Shown piece after piece: positions 56,327 through 64,000 of a stretch of 64,000 bases of DNA. Origin of the DNA: Kaistia geumhonensis (GTDB lineage Bacteria > Pseudomonadota > Alphaproteobacteria > Rhizobiales > Kaistiaceae). The notes under the pieces were generated by a model. That model saw only the letters and a program-made list of their open reading frames with translations, had not been told where the DNA came from and searched no databases. The DNA lies in assembly GCF_030815145.1 (NCBI RefSeq), contig NZ_JAUSWJ010000001.1, positions 868,001 to 932,000 of the forward strand. Reading direction: 5' to 3'. Numbering within the stretch: the stretch's first letter is position 1; every line of letters begins with the position of its first letter. A program made the position numbers and the translations under genes.

Positions 56327-56347
56327 ACCGGACCCCGAGGGTCCGGT
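56327..56347 (-). other. RNA hairpin between acpP and fabF
   Basis: ACCGGACCC (56327-56335) and GGGTCCGGT (56339-56347) form a perfect 9-bp stem with a 3-base loop. In the minus-strand transcript no U-run follows it, so it is more likely a stability or processing element protecting the 3' end of acpP mRNA than a full terminator. It ends just before the fabF ribosome-binding site. Confidence 0.65.
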
Positions 56348-56389
56348 CGCCGTTTCTTTTTGTCTGAGGGGAAACTGGATGACGCCGGA

Positions 56390-56626
56390 TCAGCCGGCGT
56401 TCTTCTCCAGGAAGTTGACCGCGTCGCCGACGGTCAGGATCGTCTCGGCGGCATCGTCGGGGATCTCGACGCCGAACTCTTCCTCGAAAGCCATGACGAG
56501 CTCGACGGTGTCGAGGCTGTCCGCGCCGAGGTCGTCGATGAAGCTCGCACCTTCCGTCACCTTGTCGGCGTCGACGCCGAGGTGCTCGATCACGATCTTC
56601 TTAACCCGGTCAGCGATATCGCTCAT
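56390..56626 (-). CDS. acpP: Acyl carrier protein
   Basis: Acidic 78-residue carrier of growing acyl chains. The phosphopantetheine attachment site is Ser37 in the [19 protein letters not shown] motif. The length and N-terminus [20 protein letters not shown] are standard. It lies between fabG (298 bases upstream) and fabF (76 bases downstream); the long upstream gap suggests its own promoter, as expected for one of the most abundant proteins. Confidence 0.98.
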   Translation of the reverse strand: MSDIADRVKKIVIEHLGVDADKVTEGASFIDDLGADSLDTVELVMAFEEEFGVEIPDDAAETILTVGDAVNFLEKNAG

Positions 56627-56924
56627 TTTGTCCTAACCTCGACTGTTCGTGTCACTTCACTCGACGCGATTTCTCGCACGCGGGAGATGGACCTGAAAGC
56701 CCACTCCCGGAAAACGCACCGCGATATCGTCACGAGGACCCCGCCTAAGGCCAGGAGAGCCTCTTCTGCCCGCGATCGTCAACTCACCGCTTCCCCGCCG
56801 CTTCCGCCGCGGAGAACCCGTCCATCAGAGGGCGGTCCTAACATAGTTTCCAACCCTTGACCAGCGGCGCGGGAGGCTGCCGAAGGCGCTTGGGACAGGT
56901 CCGGACCGACCGCCGATTCGCTTT
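56627..56924. other. Gap between fabG and acpP, probable acpP promoter region
   Basis: 298 bases with no supported gene. AGGTTAGGA lies directly upstream of acpP on the minus strand as ribosome-binding site. I cannot pick out a convincing -35/-10 pair or a terminator for fabG. Confidence 0.4.
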
Positions 56925-57662
56925 TCAGATCATAGCCATACCGCCGTTCACATGCAGCGTCTGGCCGGTCACGTAAGCCGCCTCTTCGGAGGCGAGATAG
57001 ACGACAGCCGCCGCGATGTCCTCGCCGCTGCCGAGCCGCTTCGCCGGCACGCGCTCGAGGATGGACGCGCGAATCTTCTCGTTCAGCACGTCGGTCATCG
57101 CCGTCTCGATGAAACCGGGCGCGACGCAGTTCACCGTGATGTTGCGGCCGGCGACTTCCTGAGCCAGCGACTTCGACATCGCGATGAGGCCGGCCTTGGA
57201 GGCCGTGTAGTTGCCCTGCCCGGCATTGCCGGTGACGGCGACGACCGAGGTGATGTTCACGATGCGGCCGGAGCGCTGGCGCATCATGCCGCGAAGCGCA
57301 GCGCGAGTCAGGCGGAACGGCGCCGTCAGATTGACGTCGAGAACGTCGCCCCAGGCCTCGTCCGAGAGACGGGCGAACAGCATGTCGCGGGTGATGCCGG
57401 CATTGTTCACGAGAATATCGAGACCACCGAGGGTCTCCTCGACGGCGGGAACGAGACTCTCGACATCGTCCGCCTTCGAGAGATTGCAAGTCCTGACATG
57501 GACGCGCTCGCCGAGTTCCGTTGCCAGCGTCTCGAGGGCTTCCTGGCGCGTGCCGGAGATCGCGACAGTGGCGCCCTGGCGATGCAGCGCCACCGCGATG
57601 GCGCGGCCGATGCCGCCGCTCGCGCCCGTCACGAGGGCACGTTTGCCGGTGAGATCGAACAT
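56925..57662 (-). CDS. fabG: 3-oxoacyl-ACP reductase
   Basis: NADPH-dependent ketoreductase of fatty-acid elongation, 245 residues. The motifs TGASGGIGRA (12-21) and NNAG (86-89), and the catalytic Ser139, Tyr152 and Lys156 (NYTASK), are complete; TGQTLHVNGGMAMI ends the protein as in most FabGs. The ATG at 57662 opens MFDLTGKRALVTG. A longer upstream frame that runs antiparallel into fabD is not part of it. It is 34 bases downstream of fabD. Confidence 0.97.
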   Translation of the reverse strand: MFDLTGKRALVTGASGGIGRAIAVALHRQGATVAISGTRQEALETLATELGERVHVRTCNLSKADDVESLVPAVEETLGGLDILVNNAGITRDMLFARLSDEAWGDVLDVNLTAPFRLTRAALRGMMRQRSGRIVNITSVVAVTGNAGQGNYTASKAGLIAMSKSLAQEVAGRNITVNCVAPGFIETAMTDVLNEKIRASILERVPAKRLGSGEDIAAAVVYLASEEAAYVTGQTLHVNGGMAMI

Positions 57663-57696
57663 CGCGGTACTCCTTTGCGCGTGTGAGCTGCTGCCG

Positions 57697-58638
57697 TCAG
57701 GCGAGAAGCGGCAGGCCTGCCGCGATGTCGTCGGGGGTGCCGATCGAAAGGGTCCGCGCGGCGGGCGCGATGCGCTTGGCCAGGCCGGAGAGCACCTTGC
57801 CGGCGCCGATTTCGACGAAGAGATCGGTACCGGCCTGCTCCAGCCAGCCGACCGACTCACGCCAGCGCACCATGCCGGTCACCTGCTCGACAAGCCTGGC
57901 GCGGATCTCGTCGGGATCTGAGATCGGAGCCGCGAGCACATTGGCGACGAGTGGCACCACCGGCGGGGCGATGAGCACGCCTGCCAGCGCCTCGCGCATC
58001 GCATCGGCGGCCGGCTGCATGAGGGCGCAATGGAAGGGCGCGCTCACCGGCAGCAGCAGCGCCCGCTTGGCGCCCTTGGCCTTGGCGATCTCCACCGCGC
58101 GCTCGATAGCGGCACGCGACCCGGAGATCACGACCTGACCGGGGCCGTTGTCGTTGGCAGCCTGGCAGACATCCCCCTCGGCGGCTTCCGAGGCGACGGC
58201 GACCGCGGTCTCGAAATCGAGGCCGAGCAGCGCCGCCATGGCGCCCTCGCCGACCGGCACCGCCGCCTGCATCGCCGAACCGCGGATGCGAAGGAGGCGC
58301 GCGGCCTCCGCGACCGACAGGCTTCCCGCCGCGGCCAGCGCCGAATACTCGCCGAGCGAGTGACCGGCGACATAGGCGGCGGAACCCGACACGGTCACAC
58401 CGTTCGCCTCCAGCGCCCGCATCGCCGCGAGGCTCACGGCCATCAGCGCCGGCTGGGCGTTCGCGGTCAGCGTCAGGGTCTCGATCGGGCCTTCGAAGAT
58501 GACGGCGGAGAGCTTCTCGCCCAGCGCATCGTCGACCTCGTCGAACACGGCACGTGCCTCTGGATAGGCCTCCGCCAGCGCCTTGCCCATGCCGACGGCC
58601 TGGCTACCCTGGCCCGGAAATGTCAGAGCTGTCGTCAA
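57697..58638 (-). CDS. fabD: Malonyl-CoA:ACP transacylase
   Basis: Loads malonate on ACP. The 313-residue protein has FPGQGSQAVGMGKAL at the N-terminus, the nucleophile Ser94 in AGHSLGEYSA and the active-site histidine in SAPFHCALM (near residue 200). The start is TTG at 58638, with GGGAG eight bases upstream; there is no nearby ATG. It heads the fabD-fabG-acpP-fabF cluster. Confidence 0.96.
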   Translation of the reverse strand: MTTALTFPGQGSQAVGMGKALAEAYPEARAVFDEVDDALGEKLSAVIFEGPIETLTLTANAQPALMAVSLAAMRALEANGVTVSGSAAYVAGHSLGEYSALAAAGSLSVAEAARLLRIRGSAMQAAVPVGEGAMAALLGLDFETAVAVASEAAEGDVCQAANDNGPGQVVISGSRAAIERAVEIAKAKGAKRALLLPVSAPFHCALMQPAADAMREALAGVLIAPPVVPLVANVLAAPISDPDEIRARLVEQVTGMVRWRESVGWLEQAGTDLFVEIGAGKVLSGLAKRIAPAARTLSIGTPDDIAAGLPLLA

Positions 58639-58955
58639 GAATGCGCTCCCGGCTCGATGGTCGCCGGCGACGCCCGCCCGGCCTTTGGCGGCGGCTAATC
58701 GCGCCTTCGTGCCGCGAAGTCAAGCCCGGCCGCCATCCGCTACGGCGCTGCGGCACGCTTCCGTCGCCGTCGCGGAAACGTGATAGTATGTTGAGCTTAT
58801 TAAATTTCGTTCATCCGTCCGAAAGTCGCTTGCGCGCCCCAATCGAGGCCTCAGATCACAGTCGTCCACACGCCATCGCGGACCGCCCGCCAATCCTTCT
58901 GCGGCCGCCGGACCGGGATGACGCGACGGGACGGATCGATGATTGGAGAACCATC
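58639..58955. other. Divergent region between fabD and the DUF1344 gene
   Basis: 317 bases without a supported gene. It contains a conspicuously AT-rich patch at about 58783-58813 (GATAGTATGTTGAGCTTATT and following) in otherwise GC-rich DNA, probably promoter DNA for one or both genes, though I cannot assign boxes. Confidence 0.4.
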
Positions 58956-59234
58956 ATGAAGACCCTCGCTCTCGCACTTCCCCTGGCGGGCTTCATCGCT
59001 TCGGCCGGCGCCGCCTATGCGGTCGACGTCGACTCGGGGACGGTGCGGCAGCTCGATGCCCGCAGCGGCGCGATCACGCTCATGGACGGCCGCTCGTTCA
59101 AGGTCAGCAACCCGATCCTGCTCGAAGGCGTCATCCCGGGCGAGAAGGTGATCATCACCGTCAATGACGACAAGACGATCGGCTTCTCCGAGGACCCCTC
59201 GCAGTGGGAAAGCACGACGTCCTACGACAACTGA
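58956..59234 (+). CDS. DUF1344 domain-containing secreted protein
   Basis: A 92-residue protein with a signal peptide (residues 1-22, ending AYA). The small domain DVDSGTVRQLDARSGAITL, then LLEGVIPGEKVIITV and DDKTIGFSEDPS, is found mainly in Hyphomicrobiales as DUF1344. The fold looks like a small beta barrel; function is unknown. No downstream partner: the next gene is convergent, 256 bases away. Confidence 0.85.
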   Translation: MKTLALALPLAGFIASAGAAYAVDVDSGTVRQLDARSGAITLMDGRSFKVSNPILLEGVIPGEKVIITVNDDKTIGFSEDPSQWESTTSYDN

Positions 59235-59490
59235 GCCCGCACGCGACGACTTGACGACCGGGGTCGGACCAGCGCCGGCCCCGTTCGCTTTCAGCGAGGC
59301 GCCGCCGCCCTCGCAGTCCTGGGGCGATATCGCCTGGGTGGTCCATCGAGCAACCCGAAGCCGTCGCCGCGTTGCCGCACGATATGGCCAAGCTTGCCGC
59401 GGTCTTCCGCGGCATCACGGCGATCGAGCGGGGCTTCACCGCGCCGAGGACGGCCACCACGGCGCAGCAAGCGATTCCCGAGGGAGTGGC

Positions 59491-60714
59491 TCAGCGGCGT
59501 TTCGGCGGCTCGATATTCGGCAGAAAGGCCGTCAGCAGGCCAATCAGCGGCAGGAAAGCGCAGATCTGGAAAACGAAGGCGATCGAGGTGCGGTCCGCCA
59601 GTTCGCCCAGCGCCGCGGCGCCGATGCCGCCCATGCCGAAGGCGAAGCCGAAGAAGAGACCAGAGACGAGGCCGACCTTTCCGGGGATCAGCTCCTGCGC
59701 ATAGACGATGATCGCCGAGAAGGCTGAGGAGAGGACGAGGCCGATCACGATCGACAGGATCACCGTCCAGGCGAGGTTCACATGCGGCAGAAGCAGCGTG
59801 AACGGCAGCACGCCGAGGATCGAGAACCAGATGACGAATTTGCGGCCGAAGCGGTCGCCAATCGGTCCGCCGGCGATCGTCCCGGCGGCGACGGCGCCAA
59901 GGAAGACGAAGAGGAGCAGCTGCGAATCGCGCACCGACACGCCGAACGTGTCGATGAGATAGAAGGTGTAGTAGCTCGACAGCGCCGCCATGTAGAAGAA
60001 CTTGGAGAAGATCAGCGCCGCCAGGATCAGGATCGAGCGGACGATGATCGGCCGCGGCAGCATGACATGCGCCGCCGTCCCGCCCTTGCGGTGGATGCCC
60101 GACTGATGCTGGGCCCGATACCAGAAGCCGACACGCGACAGGATGATGATGCCGGCGAGCGCGGCGAGGGCGAACCAGGCGACGGCGCCCTGCCCGCGCG
60201 GCAGCACAATGAAAGCAGCGAGCAGCGGCCCGATCGCCGATCCGAAATTGCCGCCAACCTGGAAGAGCGACTGCGCGAGGCCATGGCGTCCGCCGGAGGC
60301 CATGCGCGCGACGCGCGAGGATTCAGGGTGGAAGATCGAGGAACCGAGGCCGATCAGCGCGACCGACAGGAGGATCACGGAATAGTGGCCCGCTGTCGCG
60401 AGCAGGACGAGGCCGACCAGTGTGCAGCCCATGCCGATCGGCAGCGAGAAGGGCATCGGCTTCTTGTCGGTGTAAATGCCGACGATCGGCTGCAGGATCG
60501 AGGCCGTGCACTGGAATACGAGCTGGATCAGTCCGATCTGGCTGAAGTCGAGTGCGAACTCGTCCTTCAGGATCGGATAGATTGCCGAGATCACGGACTG
60601 CATCAGATCGTTCAGCATGTGCGACATGCTGATGGCGACCAGGATGCCGAAGGAGGTGCGCTGCGCGAGCGTGCTACCCGCCGAGGCGGGGACGGCGGCA
60701 ACCCTGTCGGTCAC
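59491..60714 (-). CDS. MFS transporter, fosmidomycin-resistance (Fsr) type
   Basis: Twelve-helix exporter of 407 residues. SHMLNDLMQSVISAIYPIL in the first helix, GIYTDKKPMPFSLPIGMG in the first cytoplasmic loop, and IGLGSSIFHPESSRVARMAS are close to E. coli Fsr. Fsr exports fosmidomycin; relatives take other small drugs, so the substrate here is only inferred. The gene lies between the fabD cluster and the rpsF operon, which are directly adjacent in many relatives. The ATG is at 60714. Confidence 0.9.
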   Translation of the reverse strand: MTDRVAAVPASAGSTLAQRTSFGILVAISMSHMLNDLMQSVISAIYPILKDEFALDFSQIGLIQLVFQCTASILQPIVGIYTDKKPMPFSLPIGMGCTLVGLVLLATAGHYSVILLSVALIGLGSSIFHPESSRVARMASGGRHGLAQSLFQVGGNFGSAIGPLLAAFIVLPRGQGAVAWFALAALAGIIILSRVGFWYRAQHQSGIHRKGGTAAHVMLPRPIIVRSILILAALIFSKFFYMAALSSYYTFYLIDTFGVSVRDSQLLLFVFLGAVAAGTIAGGPIGDRFGRKFVIWFSILGVLPFTLLLPHVNLAWTVILSIVIGLVLSSAFSAIIVYAQELIPGKVGLVSGLFFGFAFGMGGIGAAALGELADRTSIAFVFQICAFLPLIGLLTAFLPNIEPPKRR

Positions 60715-61166
60715 GATAGGATCCTCGAAATGAAGCGTCGATCGGCGGGATGGCGTCGGGGATCAAGCCATAGCGATCGGCCGGAAGGATCGGCACTATG
60801 CCGCCGGCCGAACCGATTGAAAAGACGGCTTGGCGTGATGGGTTCATCAGGCCGCCTGATGAGACCGAAAGTCCTCAGTCGCGCATGGCTGCCACGGGCG
60901 CATGTCACCGCGACCGACCACCGCCTCCAAGTCTCGGCCGATACGGCGCCGCGCATTCGCGTCGCGCGCCTTGAGTTTCGCGTCGATCCGCTGTATGCAC
61001 CGCCCGTCGCATGACACCCGGCCGGGGGTTGAACGGAAGGCGGCGCTTGCCGCAGGGATCGCAGGATCCCGTCTTCCCGTGTCTCCGCTCTCGAAGTACG
61101 ACCGACCGCCTTCCTTCCGGAGGCTTCGGTGAGGCTTGGCGCCGGGGCCAACAGGGAAAGGCGAAT
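60715..61166. other. Regulatory region between the Fsr-type exporter and rpsF
   Basis: 452 bases with no supported coding sequence. It holds the candidate promoter at 60971-60999 for the rpsF operon, a leader of about 160 bases after it, and the start signals of the divergent exporter. No riboswitch fold that I recognise; the long leader could carry autoregulation by S6:S18, but I cannot see the motif with certainty. Confidence 0.45.
60971..60999 (+). promoter_or_regulatory. Candidate sigma-70 promoter of the rpsF operon
   Basis: TTGAGT (60971-60976), preceded by C to give the alphaproteobacterial CTTGA -35, is separated by exactly 17 bases from TATGCA (60994-60999). It lies about 170 bases upstream of rpsF. 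Confidence 0.45.
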
Positions 61167-61643
61167 ATGCCTCTTTACGAGCACGTGTTCCTGTCGCGTC
61201 AGGACGTGTCGGCCCAGCAGGTCGAGACGCTGACGGAGACGTTCAAGGGTATCATTGAGGCCAATGGCGGCTCGATCGGCAAGATCGAGCAGTGGGGCCT
61301 CAAGTCGGTTGCGTTCCGCATCCGCAAGAACCGCAAGGCGCACTACACGCTGATGAACATCGACGCCCCGGCCGCCGCCGTGGCCGAGCTCGAGCGTCAG
61401 CAGCGCATCAACGAGGACGTCCTCCGCGTTCTCACCATCCGCGTCGAGGCGCTCGAGGAAGGCCAGTCGGCCATGCTCCAGAAGCGTGACCGCGACGACC
61501 GCGACGGCGATCGCGGCGGCCGCTTCGGCGACCGTGGCGACCGTCCGCGTGGCGGCTTCGGCGGTGATCGTGGTGGCGACCGCGGCGGTTTCCGCGGTGA
61601 GCGCCGTCCGCGCAACGAAGACAGCGAAGGTGGAGCTGAATAA
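61167..61643 (+). CDS. rpsF: 30S ribosomal protein S6
   Basis: Binds the central domain of 16S rRNA together with S18. The first ~105 residues of the 158 are the S6 core ([40 protein letters not shown]). Residues 107-158 form an Arg/Gly/Asp-rich tail ([20 protein letters not shown] and on), longer than in E. coli but known in relatives. GGGAAAGG precedes the ATG. Its stop overlaps the rpsR start by one base (TAATG). Confidence 0.97.
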   Translation: MPLYEHVFLSRQDVSAQQVETLTETFKGIIEANGGSIGKIEQWGLKSVAFRIRKNRKAHYTLMNIDAPAAAVAELERQQRINEDVLRVLTIRVEALEEGQSAMLQKRDRDDRDGDRGGRFGDRGDRPRGGFGGDRGGDRGGFRGERRPRNEDSEGGAE

Positions 61644-61915
61644 TGTCTGAATTCGGTGGTTCCAGCGCTCCCCAGAGCACCGGTGGCGGCGCGCGCCGTC
61701 CCTTCTTCCGTCGTCGCAAGACCTGCCCGTTCTCCGGCCCGAATGCGCCGAAGATCGACTACAAGGACGTGCGGCTGCTGCAGCGCTACATTTCCGAGCG
61801 CGGCAAGATCGTTCCCTCGCGCATCACCGCCGTCTCGGCGAAGAAGCAGCGCGAGCTGGCTCAGGCCATCAAGCGTTCGCGCTTCCTCGGCCTCCTGCCC
61901 TACGTGATCAAGTAA
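61643..61915 (+). CDS. rpsR: 30S ribosomal protein S18
   Basis: Partner of S6 in the 30S platform, 90 residues. [20 protein letters not shown] with a single zinc-ribbon-like cysteine, [20 protein letters not shown] and the end [12 protein letters not shown] match bS18. It overlaps rpsF by one base. Two perfect hairpins follow (61921-61972) before the DUF2232 gene. Confidence 0.97.
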   Translation: MSEFGGSSAPQSTGGGARRPFFRRRKTCPFSGPNAPKIDYKDVRLLQRYISERGKIVPSRITAVSAKKQRELAQAIKRSRFLGLLPYVIK

Positions 61916-61920
61916 GGCGT

Positions 61921-61972
61921 TCGGCCGCCTGTCGGCCGATGCGACGCGGCCTCCCGGCGCCGAGCCGGGAGG
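61921..61972 (+). other. Two tandem RNA hairpins after rpsR
   Basis: First stem TCGGCCG/CGGCCGA (61921-61939, 5-base loop). Second stem CCTCCCGGC/GCCGGGAGG (61950-61972, 5-base loop, 9 bp perfect). Neither has a U-run, so they look like mRNA-stability or partial attenuation elements separating ribosomal genes from the membrane protein gene. Confidence 0.6.
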
Positions 61973-62042
61973 CGAGACATGGTTGGGGCGGGCGCTTCTC
62001 GCGACCCGTCTCTAACCGCTCCAGGAGCGGGACAGCGACACG

Positions 62043-62993
62043 ATGACGATGCGCAACATCCTGATCGGCCTCGGTGCCGGCCTCGCGGCCGCGCTGCTGT
62101 TCGCCGGCATCGCGACGGGAACGTCGCTCGCGCTCCCCCTCTATTTCCTGTCACCGCTTCCGATCGCCATTGCCGGGCTCGGCTTCGGCACATGGGCCGG
62201 CGCCGCCGCTGCCGCGACGGCAGCGGTCGTGATCGCTGCGCTGTTCGGTCCGCTGTTCGGCGGCGTCCAACTCGCGATGTTCGGCATCCCCGTCGCCTGG
62301 GGCGCCCATCTCGTCGGGCTGTCGCGTCCCGCCGGCGAAGACGGCAAGGTCGAGTGGTTTCCCCTCTCCCAGGCTCTGGTACGCATCGCCGTGGTCGTCG
62401 CGGCCGGCGTCGTGGTGCTTCTGCCGCTGATGGGCATGAACCCGGCCGATTTCTCGAAGCAGCTGATGCTGGCGATCGAGGAATGGATGAAGTCGGGCGG
62501 CGAGCCGCTCGATGCGACGACGCGGGCAGAGGCGGCGCAGGTCATCGACATCATGGTTGCGCTGCTGCCGGCGATCAGCGCTTTCAGTGCCCTCACCTTC
62601 ACGGTGATGAATCTGTGGCTCGGCGGTCATGTTGCGCGCATGTCCGGCCATCTGCCCCGTCCATGGATGCCGATGTGGACCGTGACCATGCCGAAGCATG
62701 CGGTAACCGTCCTCGGCATCGCCATTCTCGCGGCCTTCGTGCTGCCCGGCATCGGCAGCCAGATCGCCGTCGCGCTCTCGGGTGCCTTCACCCTCGCCTT
62801 CGCGCTCTCGGGCTATGGCGCGCTGCATGCGCTACTGCGCGGCCGTCCGGGCCGCGTCGCGCTGCTGGTGCTCGTCTATGCGGCGAGCTTCATCTTCGCC
62901 CCGGCGATCATCGCCGCGGCGCTTCTCGGCATCGCCGATTCGCTTCTCCAGTTCCGGTTCCGCCACGCCGGCGGCTCCGGCCCCGCATCCTGA
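62043..62993 (+). CDS. DUF2232 family membrane protein
   Basis: A 316-residue inner-membrane protein with about eight hydrophobic segments, from [20 protein letters not shown] to [14 protein letters not shown]. It belongs to the family (DUF2232) regularly found between rpsR and rplI in alphaproteobacteria. Function unknown; no catalytic motif is evident. Start ATG at 62043 follows AGCGGGACAGCGACACG with only a weak ribosome-binding site. rplI starts 31 bases after its stop. Confidence 0.88.
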   Translation: MTMRNILIGLGAGLAAALLFAGIATGTSLALPLYFLSPLPIAIAGLGFGTWAGAAAAATAAVVIAALFGPLFGGVQLAMFGIPVAWGAHLVGLSRPAGEDGKVEWFPLSQALVRIAVVVAAGVVVLLPLMGMNPADFSKQLMLAIEEWMKSGGEPLDATTRAEAAQVIDIMVALLPAISAFSALTFTVMNLWLGGHVARMSGHLPRPWMPMWTVTMPKHAVTVLGIAILAAFVLPGIGSQIAVALSGAFTLAFALSGYGALHALLRGRPGRVALLVLVYAASFIFAPAIIAAALLGIADSLLQFRFRHAGGSGPAS

Positions 62994-63024
62994 CCTTCAA
63001 ACCATTCGATCAAGGAGACCTGAC

Positions 63025-63582
63025 ATGGACGTCATTCTGCTGGAACGCGTCGCCAAGCTCGGCCAGATGGGCGAGATCGTGCACGTCAAGAACGGCTATG
63101 CGCGCAACTTCCTGCTGCCGCAGGGCAAGGCGCTCCGCGCCACCGAGGCCAACAAGAAGCATTTCGAGAGCCAGAAGGTGCATCTCGAGGCGCGGAACCT
63201 TGAGCGCAAGAAGGAAGCCGACGTCGTCGCCGAGAAGCTGAACGGCCAGAGCTTCATCGTCGTGCGCCAGGCGGGCGAGACCGGCCAGCTCTACGGTTCG
63301 GTGTCGAGCCGCGACATCGCCGAGCTGGTCGCAGAGGCCGGCTTCGCGGTCGCGCGCAACCAGGTCGTGCTCGATCATCCGATCAAGACGATCGGCCTGC
63401 ACGAAGTCGTCGTCGCCCTGCATCCGGAAGTCGAATCGACCGTCACGATCAACGTCGCGCGCAGCGCCGACGAGGCCGAGCGCCAGGCGCGCGGCGAGGA
63501 TCTCACCGTCCGCGAGACCTTCGAGCTTGAGCCGCTCGAGGACGAGGAGGCTCTGGAAGCCGAGGGCGAGAGCGAGGAGTAA
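63025..63582 (+). CDS. rplI: 50S ribosomal protein L9
   Basis: Elongated 23S rRNA-binding protein, 185 residues: [17 protein letters not shown] and the signature [13 protein letters not shown] in the N-terminal domain, a connecting helix, and a C-terminal domain ending near residue 150. A strongly acidic tail ([18 protein letters not shown]) follows, common in alphaproteobacteria. AAGGAGA lies eight bases before the ATG. The operon ends with the terminator at 63619-63650. Confidence 0.97.
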   Translation: MDVILLERVAKLGQMGEIVHVKNGYARNFLLPQGKALRATEANKKHFESQKVHLEARNLERKKEADVVAEKLNGQSFIVVRQAGETGQLYGSVSSRDIAELVAEAGFAVARNQVVLDHPIKTIGLHEVVVALHPEVESTVTINVARSADEAERQARGEDLTVRETFELEPLEDEEALEAEGESEE

Positions 63583-63618
63583 TCCTCGCCAAACCCAAAG
63601 GACGCCTTACCTTTCGAA

Positions 63619-63650
63619 GGGGCGCCCGGCGACGGCCGGGCGCCCCTTTT
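63619..63650 (+). terminator. Intrinsic terminator of the rpsF-rplI operon
   Basis: GGGGCGCCCGGC (63619-63630) pairs perfectly over 12 bp with GCCGGGCGCCCC (63635-63646) around a GACG loop, followed by TTTT. It lies 37 bases after the rplI stop. Confidence 0.92.
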
Positions 63651-63690
63651 CGCATTCTCACGACCATCTGCAGGTGTGTCGCCCAGCAAC

Positions 63691-63719
63691 TTGTAATCGT
63701 GGCAAAATCGGGGCTAACA
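63691..63719 (+). promoter_or_regulatory. Candidate promoter of the terminal gene
   Basis: TTGTAA (63691-63696), preceded by C, is followed after 17 bases by CTAACA (63714-63719). It lies about 85 bases before the ATG at 63804 and after the terminator. Confidence 0.35.
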
Positions 63720-63803
63720 TTCGACAGAGGAAGCAATTCCGTCCTGTCCCCAAGTCAAAACCGACCCCGGTGAACGGGGCCGCCTAGGCAACGGATCCCC
63801 GCC

Positions 63804-64000
63804 ATGAACCGGTTGCTCGCCAGCTACATAGACCGCGTGCTGAAGAAGGGCTCGCTCGAGCTCATCGATGCCAAGGGCCGCCTGCACCGCTTCGGCGACG
63901 GCACCGGCGAGACGGTCCGCGTGCGAATAAAGTCGTCCTCGGCCGAACTTGCCGTGTTCCTCAATCCCGAGCTCAAGCTCGGCGAGGCCTTCATGGACGG
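63804..64000 (+). CDS. Cyclopropane-fatty-acyl-phospholipid synthase family protein (3' end missing)
   Basis: Only the first 65 codons are in the window. MNRLLASYIDRVLKKGSLEL, then GETVRVRIKS and LNPELKLGEAFMDG, match the N-terminal domain of CFA-synthase-like SAM methyltransferases that modify unsaturated phospholipid acyl chains. The catalytic part lies beyond the window, so activity cannot be checked. It starts after the rplI terminator and has its own likely promoter. Confidence 0.78.
   Translation, partial: MNRLLASYIDRVLKKGSLELIDAKGRLHRFGDGTGETVRVRIKSSSAELAVFLNPELKLGEAFMD

Noticed and set aside
59235-59490. Possible remnant coding sequence between DUF1344 and the exporter
   Set aside because: One frame gives a mildly protein-like stretch but has no start signal and runs into the exporter gene antisense; not enough to call a gene or pseudogene.
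1-64000. CRISPR arrays, tRNA or rRNA genes, insertion sequences, prophage, toxin-antitoxin or other defence modules
   Set aside because: I looked along both strands and found no repeat-spacer pattern, tRNA-like cloverleaf, transposase, integrase or phage gene; gene content is conserved core metabolism throughout.

Overview
The window is a GC-rich, densely coded chromosomal segment of an alphaproteobacterium, almost certainly a member of the Hyphomicrobiales (Rhizobiales). The evidence is the conserved gene order holC-pepA / lptF-lptG-lptD-surA-pdxA-rsmA, gmk-yicC-mltG-fabF-acpP-fabG-fabD, and rpsF-rpsR-DUF2232-rplI, together with an HWE-type phytochrome kinase, HdaA, a DUF1344 protein and a DUF3297 protein. 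The genus cannot be fixed from sequence alone. There is no phage, insertion sequence, CRISPR array, tRNA or rRNA, and no segment with obviously foreign composition. Both ends cut genes: a diheme cytochrome c at the left and a cyclopropane-fatty-acid synthase-like gene at the right.

Layout. 1-8198: cytochrome fragment, polyphosphate turnover (ppk and ppx overlapping), hdaA with a PerM-type membrane protein, and purM-purN. 8255-18805: a molybdopterin enzyme coupled to an SDR, rlmJ, a glutathionyl-hydroquinone reductase, a secreted small protein with an RNase T2, a GST, an inositol-phosphatase-family enzyme, a pteridine-reductase-like SDR and uvrC. 18815-23376: a COG0523 (CobW/ZigA) metallochaperone behind a perfect Zur-type palindrome, divergent from a heme oxygenase-bacteriophytochrome operon. 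23387-31276: formamidase family, VOC protein, HerA-like ATPase, HAD hydrolase, small basic protein, rpsU, Tim44-domain protein, trhO, DUF3297, an FMN reductase and dgkA. 31478-34633: pgsA-moaD-moaE-HD protein, GST and ndk. 34827-41007: DinB-like protein, small membrane protein, DUF4344 protein with an altered zinc motif, ABC-F ATPase, a frameshifted FAD oxidoreductase and a ChaA-type exchanger.

41016-64000 is the most conserved part: holC and pepA, divergent lptF-lptG-lptD-surA-pdxA-rsmA (LPS export, outer-membrane protein folding, B6 synthesis, ribosome maturation), an O-methyltransferase, then gmk, yicC, mltG and the fatty-acid synthesis genes fabF-acpP-fabG-fabD on the minus strand. A DUF1344 gene and an Fsr-type drug exporter sit between fabD and the ribosomal operon rpsF-rpsR-DUF2232-rplI, which ends in a strong intrinsic terminator.

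I see no undescribed multi-gene defence or biosynthetic system. The observations most worth following are: the Zur-type operator, the operon coupling chromophore supply to a hybrid HWE phytochrome kinase, the HerA-like ATPase with a winged-helix-like tail and no NurA, the DUF4344 protein with HQTGH instead of HExGH, the one-base frameshift in the FAD oxidoreductase, and several perfect RNA hairpins between highly expressed genes.
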